A DNA stretch of 64,000 nt, from the NCBI RefSeq assembly GCF_003584565.2, contig NZ_CP031010.1:2480001-2544000 (forward strand), written 5' to 3'. Position numbers and translations under genes: made by a program. The notes below the pieces were generated by a model that was not told the origin of the DNA, did no database searches, and saw nothing but the letters and a program-made list of their open reading frames with translations. The DNA comes from Alteromonas sp. RKMC-009. Lineage in GTDB: Bacteria; Pseudomonadota; Gammaproteobacteria; Enterobacterales; Alteromonadaceae. Of this stretch, positions 43,680 through 53,412 are shown piece by piece (within the stretch, counting starts at the first letter, position 1; every line of letters starts with the position of its first letter).

Positions 43680-44159
43680 ATGCAGACGCCCTGGTATAAA
43701 CAATTCTGGCCCTGGTTCCTGATCACGGTACCTGTGCTGACAGTCATTATGAGTGGTTTTCTCATCCATTTTGCCACTTCCGGTGAAGACAGCCTGGTCA
43801 TTGACGACTATTACAAAGAAGGAAAAGCCATCAATGTGCGTCTGGACAAAGTCGAACGGGCGAAAAAGCTGAATATCACCACCGATCTCACCATTGAAGG
43901 AAACCGCGTTGCGCTGAAGTTTCATTCCGGCATTCCCCAATCCGGTGCCGCACTGAAACTGACCTTTTTCCACGTAACCCTGGAATCACTGGATACCGAA
44001 TTATTACTTACCCGCGATGCCGGTGGTGTGTACCGCGGCACAACAGATACCGTTTTGTCGGGTAAGTGGCGCGTTTCACTCACGCCGCTGGATGAAGAGT
44101 GGAAAATCCAGAATACACTCCAATTACCGGCCTCCGGTATCATTAAGTTTAATCCGTGA
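43680..44159 (+). CDS. fixH: FixH family protein (CcoH)
   Basis: A 159-residue protein with one N-terminal membrane helix ([20 protein letters not shown]) and a periplasmic beta domain. The segment [19 protein letters not shown] and the ending [14 protein letters not shown] are typical of FixH. FixH/CcoH assists cbb3 oxidase assembly together with CcoI and CcoS. The usual upstream partner ccoG (fixG) is missing at this place. Its stop overlaps the GTG start of ccoI. Confidence 0.93.
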   Translation: MQTPWYKQFWPWFLITVPVLTVIMSGFLIHFATSGEDSLVIDDYYKEGKAINVRLDKVERAKKLNITTDLTIEGNRVALKFHSGIPQSGAALKLTFFHVTLESLDTELLLTRDAGGVYRGTTDTVLSGKWRVSLTPLDEEWKIQNTLQLPASGIIKFNP

Positions 44160-46537
44160 GCGACGACTTTCTTTGTTACCACTGTGGCGAGCCTAATATA
44201 CCCGGCAAGCCATTTACTGCATTCGTACTGGAGCAGGAACGCCATTTTTGCTGTCCGGGATGTCAGGCCGTGGCTCAGGCCATTACCGGAAACGGACTGG
44301 AAGACTATTACCGCTTCCGCACTGAACCGGCCTCTAAAGGTGATTCAGCATTAAGCGAAACACTGGATAAACTGTCTGTCTATGACGAGCCTGCCTTACA
44401 GGAAGAGTTCGTCGTTGATAACGGTAATAACAAGCATATTGAGCTAACCCTTGAAGGCATTACCTGTGCGGCCTGCGGCTGGCTGATTGAAAAGCAATTG
44501 TCGCGGATCACCGGTGTCAGCCAGATTGCGGTGAATGTAGCACAGCGACGCGCAGTGGTTATATGGCAACCTGAGGCAGTATCGCTCAGTAGCATCATGG
44601 CTACGCTACGGCGTATTGGCTACCCGGCGCTGCCGTTTCAACCGGATCAACATGAAGCATCATACAAAGCGGAAGATAAGCGCTTTTTGAAAAAACTCGG
44701 CCTTGCAGGTTTGATGACCATGCAGGTCATGATGCTGGCGGCAGCCCTGTATTTTGATTTGTTCGATGCGATGGATGCACATACACGGTCTTATTTTCAC
44801 TGGATAGCGCTGGTTCTGACCACACCGGTGGTGCTGTATTCCGGCAGTACGTTTTACGTTGGCGCGCTAAAGGCTTTGTCGACCCGGACCGTGAATATGG
44901 ATGTACCGGTGAGTATTGCGGTGTTGGGCACCTGGCTGTCCGGTCTGTTTGCAACGGTTACCGGTCGCGGCGAAGTGTATTTTGAATCAGTTTGCATGTT
45001 TATTTTCCTGCTTTTACTGAGTCGTTTTCTCGAACACCGGAGCAGGCACCGCGCCGCGCAGATCTCAGCGAATATGTTGCAATATATACCGGTAACCGCT
45101 AATCAGGTGGCTGCAGATAACACCGTTACCCAGGTGCTGGCAAAATCGCTCAAAACCGGTGATGCTGTTGTGGTCAAAGCCGGAGAGACCATTCCCGTAG
45201 ACGGCATTGTGACTGAAGGTGCCAGTGAAACCGATGAATCGATGCTTACCGGCGAGTTTAATCCGGTGCGCAAACAAACCGGCGATACGGTATTCGGGGG
45301 TACGGTAAACCGTACCGGCGTAATAACGGTAACTGTCACCAGGGCGTTAAAATTTGCGCTGGTAAATCAGATCATTCGTTTGCAATCCACCGCTATGGCT
45401 GCAAAGCCCCGGGTCGCTCTAATGGCTGACCGCTTTTCCAGTTATTTTGTCGCCGTAGTACTGATTACGGCTGCATCCTCATGGGCTTACTGGCACTGGC
45501 AGGGTAATGACAATGCATTTTGGATTAGCATCGCGGTACTGGTAGCAACCTGTCCCTGTGCGCTGGGGCTGGCTACGCCATCTGCCCTCACCTGCGCAAT
45601 GGCAAACCTTAACCGGCATGGCATTTTATTGAAAAGAGCCGATGCACTGGAGCAAATCAACCACGTAGATACCCTGGTGCTGGATAAAACCGGAACGCTG
45701 ACCGAAGGAAAGTTTGCTCAGATAAACAGCTGGTTTGCTGATCCGGCACGGGAAAGTGAAATCCGGGCTTTAATGGGGGCAATAGAGTCCCGTTCAGAAC
45801 ATCCGGTTGCCGCAGCCTTTGTTTCTGATAACAATCATGCATTAATTCTGAGCCATGTTGACGTTGTGGCAGGTATGGGGATCGGCGCACAATGCAATGG
45901 CCGCAGTTATAAAGCCGGTTCAGCGTCTTTCACCGGTATAAATGCCGGCATATCGCCCTTTCCCGCTAACGTGTTTCTCACCGAAAACGATGTGCCCGTA
46001 GCCGCTTTTCGTGTAGCAGATAAAATTAAAGCGGATGCCGCAGACAGTCTGAGCAAACTGTCGCAACTGGAGCGGATAATTCTGAGTGGCGATATTCAGC
46101 AAAATGTTGACGACATTGCAGCGAATTTACCCGTAGACAAAGCCACAGGCGGGAACAGCCCTGAAGATAAATTAAACGCTGTGACAGCCCTTCAGCGGCA
46201 GGGCCGTCATGTCATGATGCTGGGTGATGGGATTAACGACGCACCGGTGATGGCAGCGGCTGATGTTGGCATTGCAGTGGGTAATGCCACGGATATCGCA
46301 AAAAGTGCCGCGGATGTGATTTTATTAAATGATAAGCTGGCTGTACTCGGGCACCTCACTCATATGGCCAGAAGAGTAAAAGCGACTGTCAGGCAGAATA
46401 TGGGATGGGCCATAGGCTACAATCTGGTTATCCTGCCGTTTGCAGTGTCCGGCATTTTGACGCCGTGGATGGCGGTGATAGGTATGAGCCTGAGTAGTAT
46501 TCTGGTAGTCACTAATTCGACGAGACTGTTAAAGTAA
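44156..46537 (+). CDS. ccoI: Copper-translocating P-type ATPase CcoI (FixI)
   Basis: A 793-residue P1B-type ATPase that supplies copper for the CuB centre of the cbb3 oxidase. The N terminus has YHCGEPN and FCCPGCQAV cysteine motifs typical of FixI, then a heavy-metal domain with [11 protein letters not shown]. Eight membrane helices carry the metal-binding [11 protein letters not shown]. The phosphorylation site is [10 protein letters not shown], and the hinge is [20 protein letters not shown]. The start is GTG, overlapping the fixH stop as GTGA, so the two are translated together. Confidence 0.95.
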   Translation: MSDDFLCYHCGEPNIPGKPFTAFVLEQERHFCCPGCQAVAQAITGNGLEDYYRFRTEPASKGDSALSETLDKLSVYDEPALQEEFVVDNGNNKHIELTLEGITCAACGWLIEKQLSRITGVSQIAVNVAQRRAVVIWQPEAVSLSSIMATLRRIGYPALPFQPDQHEASYKAEDKRFLKKLGLAGLMTMQVMMLAAALYFDLFDAMDAHTRSYFHWIALVLTTPVVLYSGSTFYVGALKALSTRTVNMDVPVSIAVLGTWLSGLFATVTGRGEVYFESVCMFIFLLLLSRFLEHRSRHRAAQISANMLQYIPVTANQVAADNTVTQVLAKSLKTGDAVVVKAGETIPVDGIVTEGASETDESMLTGEFNPVRKQTGDTVFGGTVNRTGVITVTVTRALKFALVNQIIRLQSTAMAAKPRVALMADRFSSYFVAVVLITAASSWAYWHWQGNDNAFWISIAVLVATCPCALGLATPSALTCAMANLNRHGILLKRADALEQINHVDTLVLDKTGTLTEGKFAQINSWFADPARESEIRALMGAIESRSEHPVAAAFVSDNNHALILSHVDVVAGMGIGAQCNGRSYKAGSASFTGINAGISPFPANVFLTENDVPVAAFRVADKIKADAADSLSKLSQLERIILSGDIQQNVDDIAANLPVDKATGGNSPEDKLNAVTALQRQGRHVMMLGDGINDAPVMAAADVGIAVGNATDIAKSAADVILLNDKLAVLGHLTHMARRVKATVRQNMGWAIGYNLVILPFAVSGILTPWMAVIGMSLSSILVVTNSTRLLK

Positions 46538-46541
46538 CGCT

Positions 46542-46733
46542 ATGAGTATAATTTACGTCCTTATTCCCCTTGCTGTGATCATTGTGGCCATTGCCATCGG
46601 CGTATTTTTTTGGGCAGTAAAATCGAACCAGTTTGAAGACCTGGATCGCCAGGGCTACAGTATTCTTTTCGATGATGATTTATCTCCTGAAGAAAAAAAG
46701 CTGGCCGAAGAACGAAAAAAACTCAATGAGTGA
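46542..46733 (+). CDS. ccoS: cbb3 oxidase assembly protein CcoS
   Basis: A 63-residue membrane protein with one helix (IYVLIPLAVIIVAIAIGVFFWAV) and the conserved QFEDLDRQGYSILFDDD tail. CcoS is needed for cofactor insertion into cbb3 oxidase in Rhodobacter. It lies 4 bases after ccoI and overlaps the next gene by 8 bases. Confidence 0.95.
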   Translation: MSIIYVLIPLAVIIVAIAIGVFFWAVKSNQFEDLDRQGYSILFDDDLSPEEKKLAEERKKLNE

Positions 46734-47394
46734 TCTGTCGTTTTTATCTGCCTTGCTGGTCGGGCTGGGCGGAGGCGTTCATTGTGTGGGAATGTGCGGC
46801 GGCGTATCGCTGGCACTGTCTGCCGCCACGCCGGCAGGATCATCCCCTTTACCCTATACGCTTAGCTACAACTTTGGTCGTATATTCAGCTACATAGTTG
46901 CCGGCGCTGTTACCGGCGGCATCGGGCAGATAGCAAAAGATGCTGTACCGGTGACCGGCCCCGTACTCGCCGTCTTCAGTGGCATCATGCTGATTGCCAT
47001 GGCCTGTTATCTGGGTAACTGGTGGCGTGGCCTGACCGCTGTTGAAGCTCTCGGCAGTAAACTCTGGCAGAGAATTCAGCCGCTGTCGAAACGGTTTTTA
47101 CCTTTCAGGTCTCCTATTAGCGCCTTTCCCTATGGTATGATTTGGGGATGGTTGCCCTGTGGACTGGTTTATTCCACCCTGACGTGGGCACTGGCTTCAG
47201 GGACGGCAATATCCGGTGCAGTAATCATGGCCGGTTTTGGTTTAGGAACGCTACCGGCGTTGCTGGCTGTCCGGGCTGGTGCAGACTGGCTTTCCTCAGG
47301 TTTCAGACAACCCGTAGTTCGTCAGATCATTGCTTTGAGTTTGCTGTTTTACGCATTATTGCTGTTGTGGCGGGCTTTAAGTACTATACAGTAG
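46726..47394 (+). CDS. TauE/SafE-like (DsbD_2) membrane protein of the cco cluster
   Basis: A 222-residue membrane protein with about six helices. It starts with LVGLGGGVHCVGMCGGVSLA, whose HCVGMC is conserved in this branch, and has FPYGMIWGWLPCGLVYS near the fourth helix. Related genes regularly follow ccoS and are annotated as sulfite exporter TauE/SafE or heavy-metal transport proteins. Paired cysteines in membrane helices suggest metal or thiol transport for oxidase maturation (inference). The start at 46726 overlaps the ccoS stop by 8 bases; the frame is open further upstream. Confidence 0.87.
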   Translation: MSDLSFLSALLVGLGGGVHCVGMCGGVSLALSAATPAGSSPLPYTLSYNFGRIFSYIVAGAVTGGIGQIAKDAVPVTGPVLAVFSGIMLIAMACYLGNWWRGLTAVEALGSKLWQRIQPLSKRFLPFRSPISAFPYGMIWGWLPCGLVYSTLTWALASGTAISGAVIMAGFGLGTLPALLAVRAGADWLSSGFRQPVVRQIIALSLLFYALLLLWRALSTIQ

Positions 47395-47421
47395 AATTAT
47401 CGCAAACAGCGGAAAGTGAGC

Positions 47422-48159
47422 ATGCAAAAACGTTCGGATTTTTCTATACACTGCCAGAATTGCAGTTTCAGCCATCTGTGTCTGCCCTTGGCTCTCAACA
47501 AAACTGAGATTGAGTCACTGGATGACATCATTGAACGCAAAAAGCCTTTGCATAAACACGATACCCTGGTAGAAGCCGGTGATAAATTTACCTCTCTGTA
47601 CGCTGTACGGGCAGGTTCATTTAAGTCTTTTGTCACCGATAAAGAAGGTGAAGAGCAAATTATCAGTTTCCACTTCCCGGGCGATATTATCGGTTTTGAC
47701 GGTTTACGTGACGACACTCACCAGAGTTACACTCAGGCGCTGGAAACGGCCATGGTGTGTGAACTTCCCTACTCCACTCTTGAAAAAATGTCTGAGCAAT
47801 TCCCGAAATTGCGCCATCAGATCATGCGCTTTATGAGTGCTGAAATTAAGCAGGATCACGAAATGATGATGCTGCTGAATAAACGGACGGCAGAAGAACG
47901 TCTGATTTATTTTATCGCCCATCTGTCCGGTCGGTTTGAAGAACGAGGTTTTTCTCACCGTCAGTTCAATCTGAGTATGACCCGCAACGAAATCGGTAAT
48001 TATCTCGGTTTAACGGTAGAAACGATCAGCCGCTTGCTGACCCGCTTCCAGAAAGAAGGCATTATCAAAGTAGACGGGAAACTCATTACTGTTCTGGATT
48101 TTGCGGCTATGGATAAAAAGCTGCACTCTATGGACATTCCTACCCTTTGCGTGGATTAA
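47422..48159 (+). CDS. fnr: FNR-type oxygen-sensing transcription factor (Fnr/EtrA)
   Basis: A 245-residue Crp/Fnr regulator. The [4Fe-4S] ligands are C11, C14 and C20 ([12 protein letters not shown]) plus a cysteine near 113 (AMVCELP), the same spacing as E. coli FNR. A cyclic-nucleotide-type barrel with [13 protein letters not shown] and a long dimer helix are followed by the helix-turn-helix [20 protein letters not shown], whose recognition helix (VETISR) predicts TTGAT sites. I prefer the ATG at 47422, which has GGAAAG 5 bases upstream, over the GTG at 47416. FNR boxes flank several genes in this window. Confidence 0.96.
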   Translation: MQKRSDFSIHCQNCSFSHLCLPLALNKTEIESLDDIIERKKPLHKHDTLVEAGDKFTSLYAVRAGSFKSFVTDKEGEEQIISFHFPGDIIGFDGLRDDTHQSYTQALETAMVCELPYSTLEKMSEQFPKLRHQIMRFMSAEIKQDHEMMMLLNKRTAEERLIYFIAHLSGRFEERGFSHRQFNLSMTRNEIGNYLGLTVETISRLLTRFQKEGIIKVDGKLITVLDFAAMDKKLHSMDIPTLCVD

Positions 48160-48174
48160 GATCCCGTTGAAATA

Positions 48175-48215
48175 TTGATCTGAAACAACGTCTCTCCTGC
48201 TGTAAGTCTTATACT
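48175..48215 (+). promoter_or_regulatory. FNR-dependent class II promoter of uspE
   Basis: TTGATCTGAAACAA (48175-48188) matches the FNR consensus except at one base. TATACT (48210-48215) gives a start near 48222, placing the site centre at about -41. The ATG of uspE is 41 bases further on, with AAGGAGAG as the ribosome-binding site. Confidence 0.7.
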
Positions 48216-48262
48216 AAAGATGAAGGCAGTATTTATTGTCTGCATCAATAAGGAGAGACGCC

Positions 48263-49183
48263 ATGATCACCTGCAAACGTATTCTCGCCGTCGTTCAGGC
48301 TGACAAGCCTGAACAACCTGCCCTTTCAAGAGCCATCGAAATTGCCCGTAAAACCGGTGCAGAGGTACACGCACTGCTTGTTGTATACGACTTTTCTTAT
48401 GACATGACAACAATGCTCACCCGCAGTGAGCGTGAAGCCATGCGTGATGCGGTAACCAAAGACCGCATTGCCTGGGCAGAAAAAAACCTGACCCGCTACG
48501 ATGATTATGATGTAAAGGTTGCTGTTGAGTGGAGTGATAAACGTTACGAAGCCATTACCCGCTACACCATTAACCGTCAGATTGACCTGGTCGTTAAAGC
48601 TACCCGCAAACACGATGATTTTGCATCAGTGCTCTTTACACCAACAGACTGGCACTTACTGAGAAAATGTCCGGCTCCGGTTTTACTTGTCAAAGCCCAT
48701 GCCTGGCCTGAACACGGTAATATTGTTGCGGCAGTCAATGTGGGTACAGAAGACAAAGAACATGCACAACTGAATGACAAGTTGACCGGTATTGCAAAGG
48801 ATTATGCAGAGTTACTGAGTGGTCAGGTACATCTGGTTAATGCCTATCCTTCTGCACCACTGAATATTGCCATTGAGATCCCCGATTTCAATCCTGAGAC
48901 GTATCATAACGCTGTGCGAAACCATCATGTTCAGGAAATGGAAAACCACAGCGCTAAATTTGGGATCGGCGTAGCAAATTGCCATGTTGTTGAGGGATTA
49001 CCCGATATAGCCATCCCGAAAGTGACTGAACAGCTGGATGCAGAACTCGTCGTAATCGGTACTGTGGGACGTACAGGCTTATCAGCCGCCTTTTTGGGCA
49101 ATACTGCAGAGCATGTTATTGATAACCTGAATTGCGATGTGCTGGCGGTTAAACCTGACGGGTTTACGTCTCCGGTTAAGTAA
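48263..49183 (+). CDS. uspE: Universal stress protein UspE (tandem Usp domains)
   Basis: A 306-residue protein made of two Usp domains. The first begins CKRILAVVQADKPEQPAL and lacks a full nucleotide motif. The second ends LVVIGTVGRTGLSAAFLGNT and then AEHVIDNLNCDVLAVKP, the G-2x-G-9x-G-N/T pattern. UspE lies beside fnr in E. coli too and affects motility, adhesion and stress survival there. The start at 48263 is set by AAGGAGAG. It has its own FNR-type promoter and a strong terminator. Confidence 0.93.
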   Translation: MITCKRILAVVQADKPEQPALSRAIEIARKTGAEVHALLVVYDFSYDMTTMLTRSEREAMRDAVTKDRIAWAEKNLTRYDDYDVKVAVEWSDKRYEAITRYTINRQIDLVVKATRKHDDFASVLFTPTDWHLLRKCPAPVLLVKAHAWPEHGNIVAAVNVGTEDKEHAQLNDKLTGIAKDYAELLSGQVHLVNAYPSAPLNIAIEIPDFNPETYHNAVRNHHVQEMENHSAKFGIGVANCHVVEGLPDIAIPKVTEQLDAELVVIGTVGRTGLSAAFLGNTAEHVIDNLNCDVLAVKPDGFTSPVK

Positions 49184-49193
49184 ATGGGCGATA

Positions 49194-49232
49194 ACGGAAT
49201 GCTGCTTGTGTAGCAGCATTCCGTCTGCTTTT
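49194..49232 (+). terminator. Terminator after uspE
   Basis: ACGGAATGCTGCT (49194-49206) and AGCAGCATTCCGT (49212-49224) form a perfect 13-bp stem with a TGTGT loop, followed by CTGCTTTT. Confidence 0.85.
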
Positions 49233-49274
49233 GTATAATGTTACTTTTATTTTTCCAGCCAATTCTGAAGTGCC

Positions 49275-50213
49275 ATGAATCAAGTAACATCTACGCCATC
49301 TGACAACGCCAGTCACAGTGCGCAAAGTAAACAAAAATACAACTTTAACAAGTTGCAGAAAAGACTGCGCAGACATGTTGGCAAAGCCATCGAAGACTTC
49401 AATATGATTGAAGACGGCGACAAGGTCATGGTGTGCTTATCCGGCGGAAAAGACAGCTATACGCTGCTGGATATCCTGCTATTTTTACGCAAAATTGCAC
49501 CGGTCAATTTTGATATCGTCGCGGTTAACCTCGATCAGAAGCAGCCGGGTTTTCCGGAACATGTGTTGCCTGAATACCTGGATTCACTGGGTATTGACTA
49601 CAAAATTGTGGAAGAAGATACCTATTCCATCGTTAAAGATAAAATCCCTGAAGGGAAAACCACCTGTTCACTGTGTTCCAGATTAAGACGCGGGATCCTG
49701 TACCGTACGGCAAAGGAACTCGGCGCAACAAAAATAGCCCTCGGTCATCATCGTGATGATATGCTGGAAACATTGTTTCTGAACATGTTCCATGGCGGAA
49801 AACTAAAAGCTATGCCGCCCAAACTGGTAAGTGATAACGGTGAACACATTGTTATTCGCCCGCTGGCTTATTGCAGTGAGAAAGACATTCAGAAATACGC
49901 TGACGCCACTGAATTCCCGATCATCCCCTGTAATCTTTGCGGTTCTCAGGAGAATCTGCAGAGGCAGAATATTAAAATGATGCTGCAGGACTGGAATAAG
50001 CGTTTTCCGGGTCGCATTGAGTCTATGTTCCGTGCAATTCAGAACGTTGCCCCATCACACCTCGCTGATGGCAATTTGTATGACTTTAAACAAATCAAGG
50101 CCACAGGCGCACCGGTAGAAGACGGTGATACAGCCTTCGACAAGCCGGATTTTACCAGTGCGGTCAGTGATGATGCACAATCCCCTGTTCAAATTGTTAA
50201 TCTGACGGAATAG
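49275..50213 (+). CDS. ttcA: tRNA 2-thiocytidine(32) synthetase TtcA
   Basis: A 312-residue PP-loop ATPase with [15 protein letters not shown] as the ATP-binding motif, [15 protein letters not shown] with the CxxC pair, and [13 protein letters not shown] with further Fe-S cysteines. It thiolates cytidine 32 in a set of tRNAs using a [4Fe-4S] cluster. ttcA near fnr and uspE is a conserved neighbourhood in gammaproteobacteria. Three bases separate it from the patatin-like gene, so the two are probably co-transcribed. Confidence 0.95.
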   Translation: MNQVTSTPSDNASHSAQSKQKYNFNKLQKRLRRHVGKAIEDFNMIEDGDKVMVCLSGGKDSYTLLDILLFLRKIAPVNFDIVAVNLDQKQPGFPEHVLPEYLDSLGIDYKIVEEDTYSIVKDKIPEGKTTCSLCSRLRRGILYRTAKELGATKIALGHHRDDMLETLFLNMFHGGKLKAMPPKLVSDNGEHIVIRPLAYCSEKDIQKYADATEFPIIPCNLCGSQENLQRQNIKMMLQDWNKRFPGRIESMFRAIQNVAPSHLADGNLYDFKQIKATGAPVEDGDTAFDKPDFTSAVSDDAQSPVQIVNLTE

Positions 50214-50216
50214 ACC

Positions 50217-51152
50217 ATGAAAATCGGACTCGCACTCGGTGCCGGCGCTGCAAGGGGCTGGACTCATATTGGCATCATTGAAGCACTTGAACGGCTGGGC
50301 GTTAAGATAGATGTAGTCGCGGGTTGTTCGATTGGTGCTTACGTGGGCGCTGCCTATGCAAGTGGTAAGCTTGAGCCCCTCAAAGAGTGGGCTTGTTCGT
50401 TAACAGAATGGCAAATCCTGTCTTTAATGGGTGTTGGCATCCGCAAAGGTGGCATTGCCAGCGGACAAAAAGTATTTACCAAACTGGCGGAAGAATTTTG
50501 CGCCCCGTCTTTTGAAGAGATGAATAAACCCTTTGCTGTGGTTGCCACGGATTTATACTCCGGCCGCGAAGTCATGTTCAACCAGGGGCCCGTTGATAAT
50601 TGTATTCAGGCATCCTGCGCAATTCCTGCCCTGTTCAGTCCGGTTGAATATAATGGCCGGTGGCTGGTGGATGGTGCTGTCGTCAATCCTGTACCTGTAA
50701 ACCTTTGCCGTCAACTGGGCGCAGATTTTGTGATTGCGGTGAACCTCAACGCTGATTTCAAGCCTCAGCGCCTGGAAAGACCAGCCGCAGAACATGAAAA
50801 AATCCAGAAAAAAACCGACGACTTTTTCTCTAAAGGTTCAAATATTGTCAGGCAGTGGTTTTCACCGGAATCCAGGTCTGACAAACCGGAACCGCCCGGG
50901 ATCCTGAGTGTCATGAGTAGTTCTCTGGAAATACTGCAAGCCCGCGTGACCCGCTCCAGACTGGCCGGAGATCCGCCTGACGTACTGATAGAACCTCATC
51001 TGTCAGATGTAGGACTGATGGAATTTCACCGTGCAGGTGAATTATGTCTGGAAGGGGAAAAAACAGTTAACCGGCTGGCGGAAGAAATTAAATATCAGTT
51101 GGTTATTGAAGATAATATCGAAGAAAACACGACAATCGGTACCGCTTCATAG
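50217..51152 (+). CDS. Patatin-like phospholipase (RssA/NTE type)
   Basis: A 311-residue patatin-domain hydrolase. It starts with the oxyanion motif LALGAGAARGWTHIG, followed by the nucleophile elbow AGCSIGAYVGA (GxSxG) and the catalytic Asp in VDGAVVNPVPV. The C-terminal third is helical and less conserved. It resembles E. coli RssA. The substrate is unknown; a cytosolic or membrane-peripheral lysophospholipase is likely. A hairpin covers its stop codon. Confidence 0.9.
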   Translation: MKIGLALGAGAARGWTHIGIIEALERLGVKIDVVAGCSIGAYVGAAYASGKLEPLKEWACSLTEWQILSLMGVGIRKGGIASGQKVFTKLAEEFCAPSFEEMNKPFAVVATDLYSGREVMFNQGPVDNCIQASCAIPALFSPVEYNGRWLVDGAVVNPVPVNLCRQLGADFVIAVNLNADFKPQRLERPAAEHEKIQKKTDDFFSKGSNIVRQWFSPESRSDKPEPPGILSVMSSSLEILQARVTRSRLAGDPPDVLIEPHLSDVGLMEFHRAGELCLEGEKTVNRLAEEIKYQLVIEDNIEENTTIGTAS

Positions 51153-51173
51153 GAAGCGGCTCCTTTACTTTTT
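51142..51173 (+). terminator. Terminator at the end of the patatin-like gene
   Basis: CCGCTTC (51142-51148) and GAAGCGG (51153-51159) form a 7-bp stem whose loop contains the TAG stop, followed by a T-rich run (TCCTTTACTTTTT). Confidence 0.65.
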
Positions 51174-51185
51174 CTGCTTTCCGGC

Positions 51186-51824
51186 TCAGCGCACGGCTTT
51201 TGCTGTAATCCGCATTGGCACATCCGGCAAAGTCAGTCCTTTACTTTGTTCTATCCAGTCAGCAGGTAATGTCACGATGCCCATATTGATTGAAGGCGCA
51301 TCTTTAAGAGGCATGCTGATGTTATCATCGGCAAACTGAATATTCAGGCCGTCGACGGTAGGCATCATGAATGACAGAAAACTGCCCATAGCATTGAAGA
51401 ATGACTTGTATTGCTCGAGCAGAAATACCAGTTCTTCTTTCGTGTAGGTTTTAGAAAGATAAGCCGGCTTCGTCTCGAGCTGAACAGACATATCACACAG
51501 GTTCGCCGCTTCCGCCAAATCAATTTCAACCACTGCTTCTGCCATTTTCAGGATCTTGTCATCAGGGACGGTGAACCGGTTTTCCGGCGAAACAGTGAGT
51601 GGCATCACCTGTTTTTCTGTGATGATTTTCGCATCGTTAATACCACACAGATACCCTTCCCCTACACGCACAAAACCAAATGCAAACTGCAGAGCTTGCG
51701 TATCTTCACCATCGAGCTTTTTAACATGACTATAGAAACGGCTGTACTCCACCTGAATGGTTTCAGCCGACACCTGAAACATGTTCAGACAAAGAAAGCT
51801 TGCTGCCAGTAAAGCCTTTTTCAC
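51186..51824 (-). CDS. Exported protein, DUF2987-like
   Basis: A 212-residue protein with a signal peptide (MKKALLAASFLCLNMFQVSA). The mature protein begins IQVEYSRFYSHVKKL, which I recall as typical of DUF2987 proteins of Shewanella and Alteromonas. Two cysteines (GYLCGIND, AANLCDMSV) could pair. It is probably periplasmic, of unknown function. Its start overlaps the stop of the Bax-like gene by one base, so it belongs to a minus-strand operon yciC - bax-like - this gene. Confidence 0.75.
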   Translation of the reverse strand: MKKALLAASFLCLNMFQVSAETIQVEYSRFYSHVKKLDGEDTQALQFAFGFVRVGEGYLCGINDAKIITEKQVMPLTVSPENRFTVPDDKILKMAEAVVEIDLAEAANLCDMSVQLETKPAYLSKTYTKEELVFLLEQYKSFFNAMGSFLSFMMPTVDGLNIQFADDNISMPLKDAPSINMGIVTLPADWIEQSKGLTLPDVPMRITAKAVR

Positions 51825-52591
51825 TACATATAATCCTTGTTATAACGGATCATCGCCTGTAATTCCTCAACATAAGCGACCCCGCGTTCCGAGTAATTCA
51901 TCAGTCCTTCAGCCAGCGCAACGCCGGTAACAGGAAGCTGATTGCTGCGCAGTGTATTTCGAATATCGCGCAGTTCTTTGTAGGCATAGTGGCGGTTTAT
52001 ATTTCGCATATAGGTATAAGTGGCTTTCGACAGATTCGGGAACCTGGCCACTTCATGATCGAGTCCGTCACTCCGCCGTGACGGGACAAAACCGCATCCT
52101 TTTCTGAAACACCACAGTCCGAAGAAGTTATATCCTTCTGTAGCAAAGCGGCTGGTTCCCCATGCAGATTCATTTGCTGCCTGAGCAAGAACCAGTGACA
52201 CCGGTAAAATATCTACACGACGCATCAGTACCTGAAGTTGATCTGTTAAATCTGCGCCTTCGTCCACTTTATACTCATTGACCAGCCATGCTATACGGTT
52301 GGTGTCGTCTTCACTTAACGTTTCACCTAACGATAACTGTCGCTGCAATGTTTGAATATAATGTCGCAAAGATAAAAGATATTCGTTTTGCTTCTCGACT
52401 TCAGGCTTGAGATACGAGAAGAATGCTTCCTTTTTTTCCTGAACATTTTCAATCTCTTTGAAGTCCGGTACCGGCTTTCTTGCCTGTTCTGTCACCGGAA
52501 TGTCCAGAATATCCGGCTCCCGTGAGGACATGATCCAGGCATTGATAACAATTACCAGTAATACGGCAACTGTGATCAGTACAATTTTCAT
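51824..52591 (-). CDS. Bax-like glucosaminidase-domain protein
   Basis: A 255-residue protein with an N-terminal membrane anchor (VLITVAVLLVIVINAWIM) and a C-terminal glucosaminidase/lysozyme-like domain: ILPVSLVLAQAANESAWGTS with the catalytic Glu, then FATEGYNFFGLWCFRKGCG, HEVARFPNLSKATYTYMRNI and ALAEGLMNYSERG. It resembles E. coli Bax and should cut peptidoglycan glycan strands from the inner-membrane side. The start at 52591, with AAGAG upstream, lies 10 bases after the yciC stop; the frame is open to 52666. Confidence 0.88.
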   Translation of the reverse strand: MKIVLITVAVLLVIVINAWIMSSREPDILDIPVTEQARKPVPDFKEIENVQEKKEAFFSYLKPEVEKQNEYLLSLRHYIQTLQRQLSLGETLSEDDTNRIAWLVNEYKVDEGADLTDQLQVLMRRVDILPVSLVLAQAANESAWGTSRFATEGYNFFGLWCFRKGCGFVPSRRSDGLDHEVARFPNLSKATYTYMRNINRHYAYKELRDIRNTLRSNQLPVTGVALAEGLMNYSERGVAYVEELQAMIRYNKDYM

Positions 52592-52601
52592 GGTTTCTCT
52601 T

Positions 52602-53351
52602 TTATGCATCGAACGTCGACTCCTGTCCCGCTGATTCGTTAACCTGATGATTTTCCGTAGTATCAAACAGTGTGGTATACAGCATACCAGTCACCACAAA
52701 ATATAGCGGCATAATCACTAAAAAGGCTAACCCGAATGTAAAAATGCTTAACAGGAACAGTACGAGAAAAATAACAAAAAGAACAATAAACGATAGTATA
52801 AATTGATTCACTGCTTTGCAGGATGTGATGATGGCCTGCAATACCCCCAGCTTCTTATCTGCAATCAGAGGTAAGGTAAATGTAGTGGCTACGAAGAGGT
52901 ACAAACCGGGCAGGATAAGCACTGTCAGTCCTATTTGTACCAGAATTGTGACCAGCAGCTGTGCCAGAGCCAGCGGCAAAACCCAGGATAAATAACGAAA
53001 TACATCACTGGTTTTAATTCTGTTACCCCTGGCGATATTAACTCCCATCAGTGACAACCCGGCTGACAACGGCGCAACAATCAGGATCATCGCGATATCA
53101 AGAATACCCTGTTGTTCAGCGGGCATTGCAGTAAGTTGCTCTATGGGATAGATGCCGGAGATCACCATGGCAAACGCAAACACGACCAGTATGATAAGCG
53201 CGCACGCCTGAAAAATCGGCCAGAAGTTACTTTTCAGCAGGTTTACTGATATGGAGGCCAGCTTTCTGAAATCAAATAACCCTTTGCCGTTCAACAGGTT
53301 AAAACGGTCATTGTACAAGGCTTTTTTGTTGTCAGGTTGCATATCAGGCAC
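52602..53351 (-). CDS. yciC: YciC family (UPF0259) membrane protein
   Basis: A 249-residue inner-membrane protein with about six helices and a short basic cytosolic start. Landmarks are WPIFQACALIILVVFAFAMV, LSLMGVNIARGNRIKTSDVF and VLQAIITSCKAVNQFILSF. It matches the YciC/UPF0259 family, which has no defined biochemical role. It leads the three-gene minus-strand operon with the Bax-like and DUF2987-like genes. Confidence 0.82.
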   Translation of the reverse strand: MPDMQPDNKKALYNDRFNLLNGKGLFDFRKLASISVNLLKSNFWPIFQACALIILVVFAFAMVISGIYPIEQLTAMPAEQQGILDIAMILIVAPLSAGLSLMGVNIARGNRIKTSDVFRYLSWVLPLALAQLLVTILVQIGLTVLILPGLYLFVATTFTLPLIADKKLGVLQAIITSCKAVNQFILSFIVLFVIFLVLFLLSIFTFGLAFLVIMPLYFVVTGMLYTTLFDTTENHQVNESAGQESTFDA

Positions 53352-53412
53352 TCAGATACTTCTTTAATTCAATAAGTTGTGGCGATTATACCCCAATGGG
53401 CCAGATTGCCTA

